A DNA stretch of 64,000 nt, taken from contig NZ_AP025314.1 in the NCBI RefSeq assembly GCF_036492835.1, positions 310,001-374,000 on the forward strand, in the 5' to 3' direction. Shown one piece after another: positions 61,375-64,000 of this stretch; the stretch's first letter is position 1, and every line of letters starts with the position of its first letter. The position numbers were made by a program, and so were the translations under genes. The notes beneath the pieces are model-generated. The model was not told the DNA's origin, made no database searches, and saw nothing but the letters and a program-made list of their open reading frames with translations. Origin of the DNA: Fulvitalea axinellae (GTDB lineage: Bacteria; Bacteroidota; Bacteroidia; Cytophagales; Cyclobacteriaceae).

Positions 61375-61795
61375 CGTGATTTATCGCTAATTTTTTGTTG
61401 AATATTCAATGCCGAAAGGTAATGAAAAACGGGCACGATTCGGACCGAAACCGGCGAAAGGGACTTGAAAAAATCGGCGAACGCTCAAAGTTTGATGATT
61501 TTTGCCGGAAACATTTCTGTTTTGGAAGAGGAAAAAGTTACAGGCCAAATAGTGTTTGGGCTTAGGAAAGACGCGGTTGTAATACAGATGAATTCAGCGG
61601 GAGGCTTCGGGTTGGCGAATAAATCGGGAGACAATAGGAGGATCTGAAATTAATTTTGGCCGATATCATTATCGTTTAATCCGCAAGAGTTTGGGGTTTG
61701 TGGCTGAGCGTGAGCGCTTTTGCTGAAAAACGGCCGGCAGAGCCTTTACGGGCTGATTTCAGTTGTGGAATTATGAAGAAATTTGCGACTAAACG
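61375..61795. other. Intergenic region between the MBL hydrolase gene and the tRNA cluster
   Basis: No supported gene. A 60-codon open frame at 61465 has no start context or family resemblance. Confidence 0.5.
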
Positions 61796-61825
61796 TTGCC
61801 TTTTAACAATTCTTGACTACCTTTG
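61796..61825 (+). promoter_or_regulatory. Bacteroidota-type promoter of the tRNA cluster
   Basis: TTG at 61796-61798, 19-bp spacer, TACCTTTG at 61818-61825: an exact match to the TTG/TAnnTTTG consensus. The first tRNA begins 26 bp later, leaving room for a start point near 61832. Confidence 0.85.
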
Positions 61826-61851
61826 CAATCCGTTATTCAAAGAGCGGATAT

Positions 61852-61924
<73 letters not shown>

Positions 61925-61950
61925 CAGTGATCAGGCATCGGCTTGATCAA

Positions 61951-62034
61951 GCCGGGATGGTGGAACTGGTAGACACGCAAGACTTAAAATCTTGTGGCCG
62001 TAAGGCCGTGTGGGTTCGATTCCCACTCCTGGTA
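61951..62034 (+). tRNA. tRNA-Leu(TAA)
   Basis: 84-nt class II tRNA: acceptor GCCGGGA/TCCTGGT (two G-T pairs), anticodon loop with TAA, a variable arm built on GGCC..GGCC and T-arm GTGGGTTCGATTCCCAC. Confidence 0.95.
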
Positions 62035-62063
62035 CTTTTTTCTTTTTGAAGAATAAAACATAA

Positions 62064-62136
<73 letters not shown>

Positions 62137-62153
62137 CCAGACAAAAAACACAA

Positions 62154-62226
<73 letters not shown>

Positions 62227-62235
62227 CAGCAATTG

Positions 62236-62265
62236 GCCCCGTTCTTTTCAGAGCGGGGCTTTTTT
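62236..62265 (+). terminator. Terminator of the tRNA cluster
   Basis: Ten-bp stem GCCCCGTTCT with AGAGCGGGGC (one mismatch) and a six-T run. Confidence 0.85.
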
Positions 62266-62413
62266 GTGTTCCCCAATTCCGGGCGAATCAGGGGCGCCAT
62301 GTTTTTATCCTTTTCAGGAATTGTTTAATTTGTTGCGCATTAGGCGCCAAAGCCTTCCCTGCGGTTGTCGAAGGGAGAGCTTATGCTAATAAACCAGAAA
62401 CAAGAATAGACAA

Positions 62414-63379
62414 ATGGATTCCTTATATCACGAGAAGATCAGAAAAGCGGCCCACGAGGTCGGTAAGGTGGTTGTGGGCCAGGATTATATGGTCAACCGG
62501 TTACTGATAGGACTTTTTACGCAAGGCCATATCCTGCTTGAGGGTGTGCCCGGTTTGGCCAAGACACTTACGGTCAACACGCTTTCAAAGGTTTTGGATT
62601 TGGGTTTCCAACGGATTCAGTTTACTCCGGACCTTTTGCCTTCGGATGTGGTGGGTACCATGATCTACAACCAGCAGAAGTCGGAGTTTGAAGTGAAAAA
62701 AGGACCGGTGTTCGCTAATATGGTCCTTGCCGATGAGGTAAACCGCTCGCCGGCCAAAGTTCAGGCGGCTTTGCTGGAGGCCATGCAGGAAAAGCAGGTG
62801 ACTATCGGGGAGACGACTTACCATTTGGACCGCCCGTTCTTGGTATTGGCTACCCAAAACCCGGTGGACCAAGAGGGAACCTATCCGTTGCCCGAAGCGC
62901 AGATGGACCGTTTTATGATGAAAATCCACGTCGATTATCCTTCTAAGGAAGACGAGCTGGAGGTGATGCGCAGGATGGCGAATATGGGCTTTAGCGCGGA
63001 AGTGAAGCCGGTATTGACCACCGAAGACATTTTCGAAATCCGTAACGAGATCAACGCCGTTAAGATTTCCGAGTCTTTGGAGCGCTATATAGTGGAGTTG
63101 GTTTTCGCCACCCGCCGCCCAAGCGATTACGGATTGAAAAGAGAAGCCGGATATATCCAGTTCGGGGTTTCGCCACGTGCGAGTATCAGCCTGAACTTGG
63201 CTGCCAAAGCGGCCGCGTATATGGAGGGACGTAATTATGTGCTTCCGGAAGACATTAAGGAGATGGCCGTGGATGTGTTCAACCACAGGATAATTCTTAA
63301 TTATGAGGCTGAAGCTGACAATGTAAGTTCCAAGGATATAGTGAACGAAATTTTGAACGAGATTCCGATCAATAGCTAG
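62414..63379 (+). CDS. moxR: MoxR-family AAA+ ATPase
   Basis: 321 residues. Walker A GVPGLAKT (44-51), FTPDLLPSDVVG, Walker B VLADEVNRS with the pore-side PAKVQAALLEAMQE helix, sensor-1 ATQNPVDQEGTYPLPEAQ and sensor-2/arginine-finger region ending in the helical lid. MoxR proteins are chaperone-like ATPases usually encoded with DUF58 and VWA partners; here a terminator follows directly and no partner gene is adjacent. Confidence 0.92.
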   Translation: MDSLYHEKIRKAAHEVGKVVVGQDYMVNRLLIGLFTQGHILLEGVPGLAKTLTVNTLSKVLDLGFQRIQFTPDLLPSDVVGTMIYNQQKSEFEVKKGPVFANMVLADEVNRSPAKVQAALLEAMQEKQVTIGETTYHLDRPFLVLATQNPVDQEGTYPLPEAQMDRFMMKIHVDYPSKEDELEVMRRMANMGFSAEVKPVLTTEDIFEIRNEINAVKISESLERYIVELVFATRRPSDYGLKREAGYIQFGVSPRASISLNLAAKAAAYMEGRNYVLPEDIKEMAVDVFNHRIILNYEAEADNVSSKDIVNEILNEIPINS

Positions 63380-63427
63380 CCTTTATAGGAGTTAACATTT
63401 CATTAAAATACGAATATATTGATTTTG

Positions 63428-63448
63428 AGGGCCTGAGGGCCCTTTTTT
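63428..63448 (+). terminator. Terminator after moxR
   Basis: Stem AGGGCC (63428-63433) with GGCCCT (63438-63443), TGAG loop and a six-T run. Confidence 0.8.
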
Positions 63449-63621
63449 GTGCTTTTAGGTTTTTTGTTTGTCCGCTTCTGTTACTTATCTATTACATCAT
63501 TATTCATGATGTTTACACACCGATAAATATTTGATAATAGTCTATTTGGTCCCCTAGCCACTTAAATCCACACTTTTGCGCTGTAATCAATTAACCAAAA
63601 CTTTCGAATTGATTAAAAGCG

Positions 63622-64000
63622 ATGAAACGTATTACCCGACTTTTTTCTATTGCCCTGTTGAGCGGAGTCATTCTGTTCTCAGGATGTTCTGACGACGACG
63701 ATCCGACTCCGTTGCCGGAAGTGGCGATCGCCGACGGCTCTAAAAACACCTCGATGACCGTTTCAAGGTCTTCTACTTTGTCAGCTACGTTGAAAGTGGC
63801 TGGAAAGATCAAAGACATTACGGCTACTAGCTCTTTGGGCAACCAAATCACGGTTACCAATGCGGCTGACCTTAAAGGTAAAACCGAAGGCACTGTCACT
63901 ATCACTTACGTAGCGACAAACACAGGTGATGACACGGTGAAGCTTACGGTTACCGATGAAGGCAACCAAACAATGACCGCCTCATTCGTGGTAAAAGTAT
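63622..64000 (+). CDS. Lipoprotein, partial (runs off the window)
   Basis: 126 complete codons from the ATG at 63622. Lipobox FSGC with Cys22, then SDDDDPTPLP, the acidic linker typical of surface-exposed Bacteroidota lipoproteins. The visible part is Ser/Thr/Val-rich beta structure of Ig-like type (TMTVSRSSTLSATLKVAG, TVTITYVATNTGDDTVKLTV). It could be a SusE/SusF-like or adhesin-type lipoprotein; the 3' end is needed to decide. Confidence 0.8.
   Translation, partial: MKRITRLFSIALLSGVILFSGCSDDDDPTPLPEVAIADGSKNTSMTVSRSSTLSATLKVAGKIKDITATSSLGNQITVTNAADLKGKTEGTVTITYVATNTGDDTVKLTVTDEGNQTMTASFVVKV

Noticed and set aside
61465..61647. 60-codon frame before the tRNA cluster
   Set aside because: No coding signal or homologous look.

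Overview
The window looks like the chromosome of a member of the Bacteroidota, most likely the Cytophagales/Flammeovirgaceae-Persicobacteraceae side of the phylum and probably marine. Indicators are a type IX secretion pair (porV, porU), a perfect Bacteroidota-type promoter (TTG, 19 bp, TACCTTTG) before the tRNA cluster, many SPII lipoproteins, the coaX-OMP-TPR-lptC-corC-ppiD gene order, DUF3570/DUF4266/DUF6263 proteins and three sulfatases. The genus is inference; no rRNA is present.

Layout. 0.1-8.5 kb: a CPBP membrane protease, a lipoprotein, two secreted sulfatases, and between them an ECF42-type sigma factor operon (SnoaL-like, YciI-like, sigma). 8.5-15.3 kb is an accessory patch: inverted repeats of a possible small non-autonomous element, a truncated secreted-hydrolase gene, an orphan IS30-like HTH protein, an AT-rich DUF4375-like gene clipped by an IS3-family element, and a complete IS5/IS1182-type element. 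15.6-24.2 kb is core: M14 peptidase, alpha/beta hydrolase, RlpA, a small zinc-ribbon-like protein, an MFS transporter. 22.1-31.5 kb is a minus-strand envelope-biogenesis run (coaX, outer membrane protein, two TPR paralogues, lptC, CBS/CorC protein, ppiD). 31.6-39.3 kb has anmK, an NhaD-type antiporter, a DUF6263 protein, dsbD and an M20 dipeptidase.

39.5-46.5 kb is the most unusual region: thioredoxin-ApbE-DUF4266-DUF3570, then a LytS/LytTR two-component system, then a second ApbE-thioredoxin pair whose thioredoxin has lost both active-site cysteines. Both thioredoxin genes are preceded, at 177 and 186 bp, by a triple TTTGTC(G/A) array with exact 21-bp period, which fits a LytTR operator. I propose a self-contained, locally regulated periplasmic flavinylation/redox system of unknown role.

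46.5-64 kb: a third sulfatase, YceI/MarR, a PLP enzyme, a secreted phosphatase/nuclease, an atypical SDR, a His/Tyr/Pro-repeat lipoprotein, YchJ, an M16 homologue lacking the zinc motif, porV-porU-pssA, an MBL hydrolase, a Gly/Leu/Gly/Gly tRNA cluster, moxR and the start of a lipoprotein running off the end. Convergent and operon-end genes are usually closed by clear stem-loop terminators.
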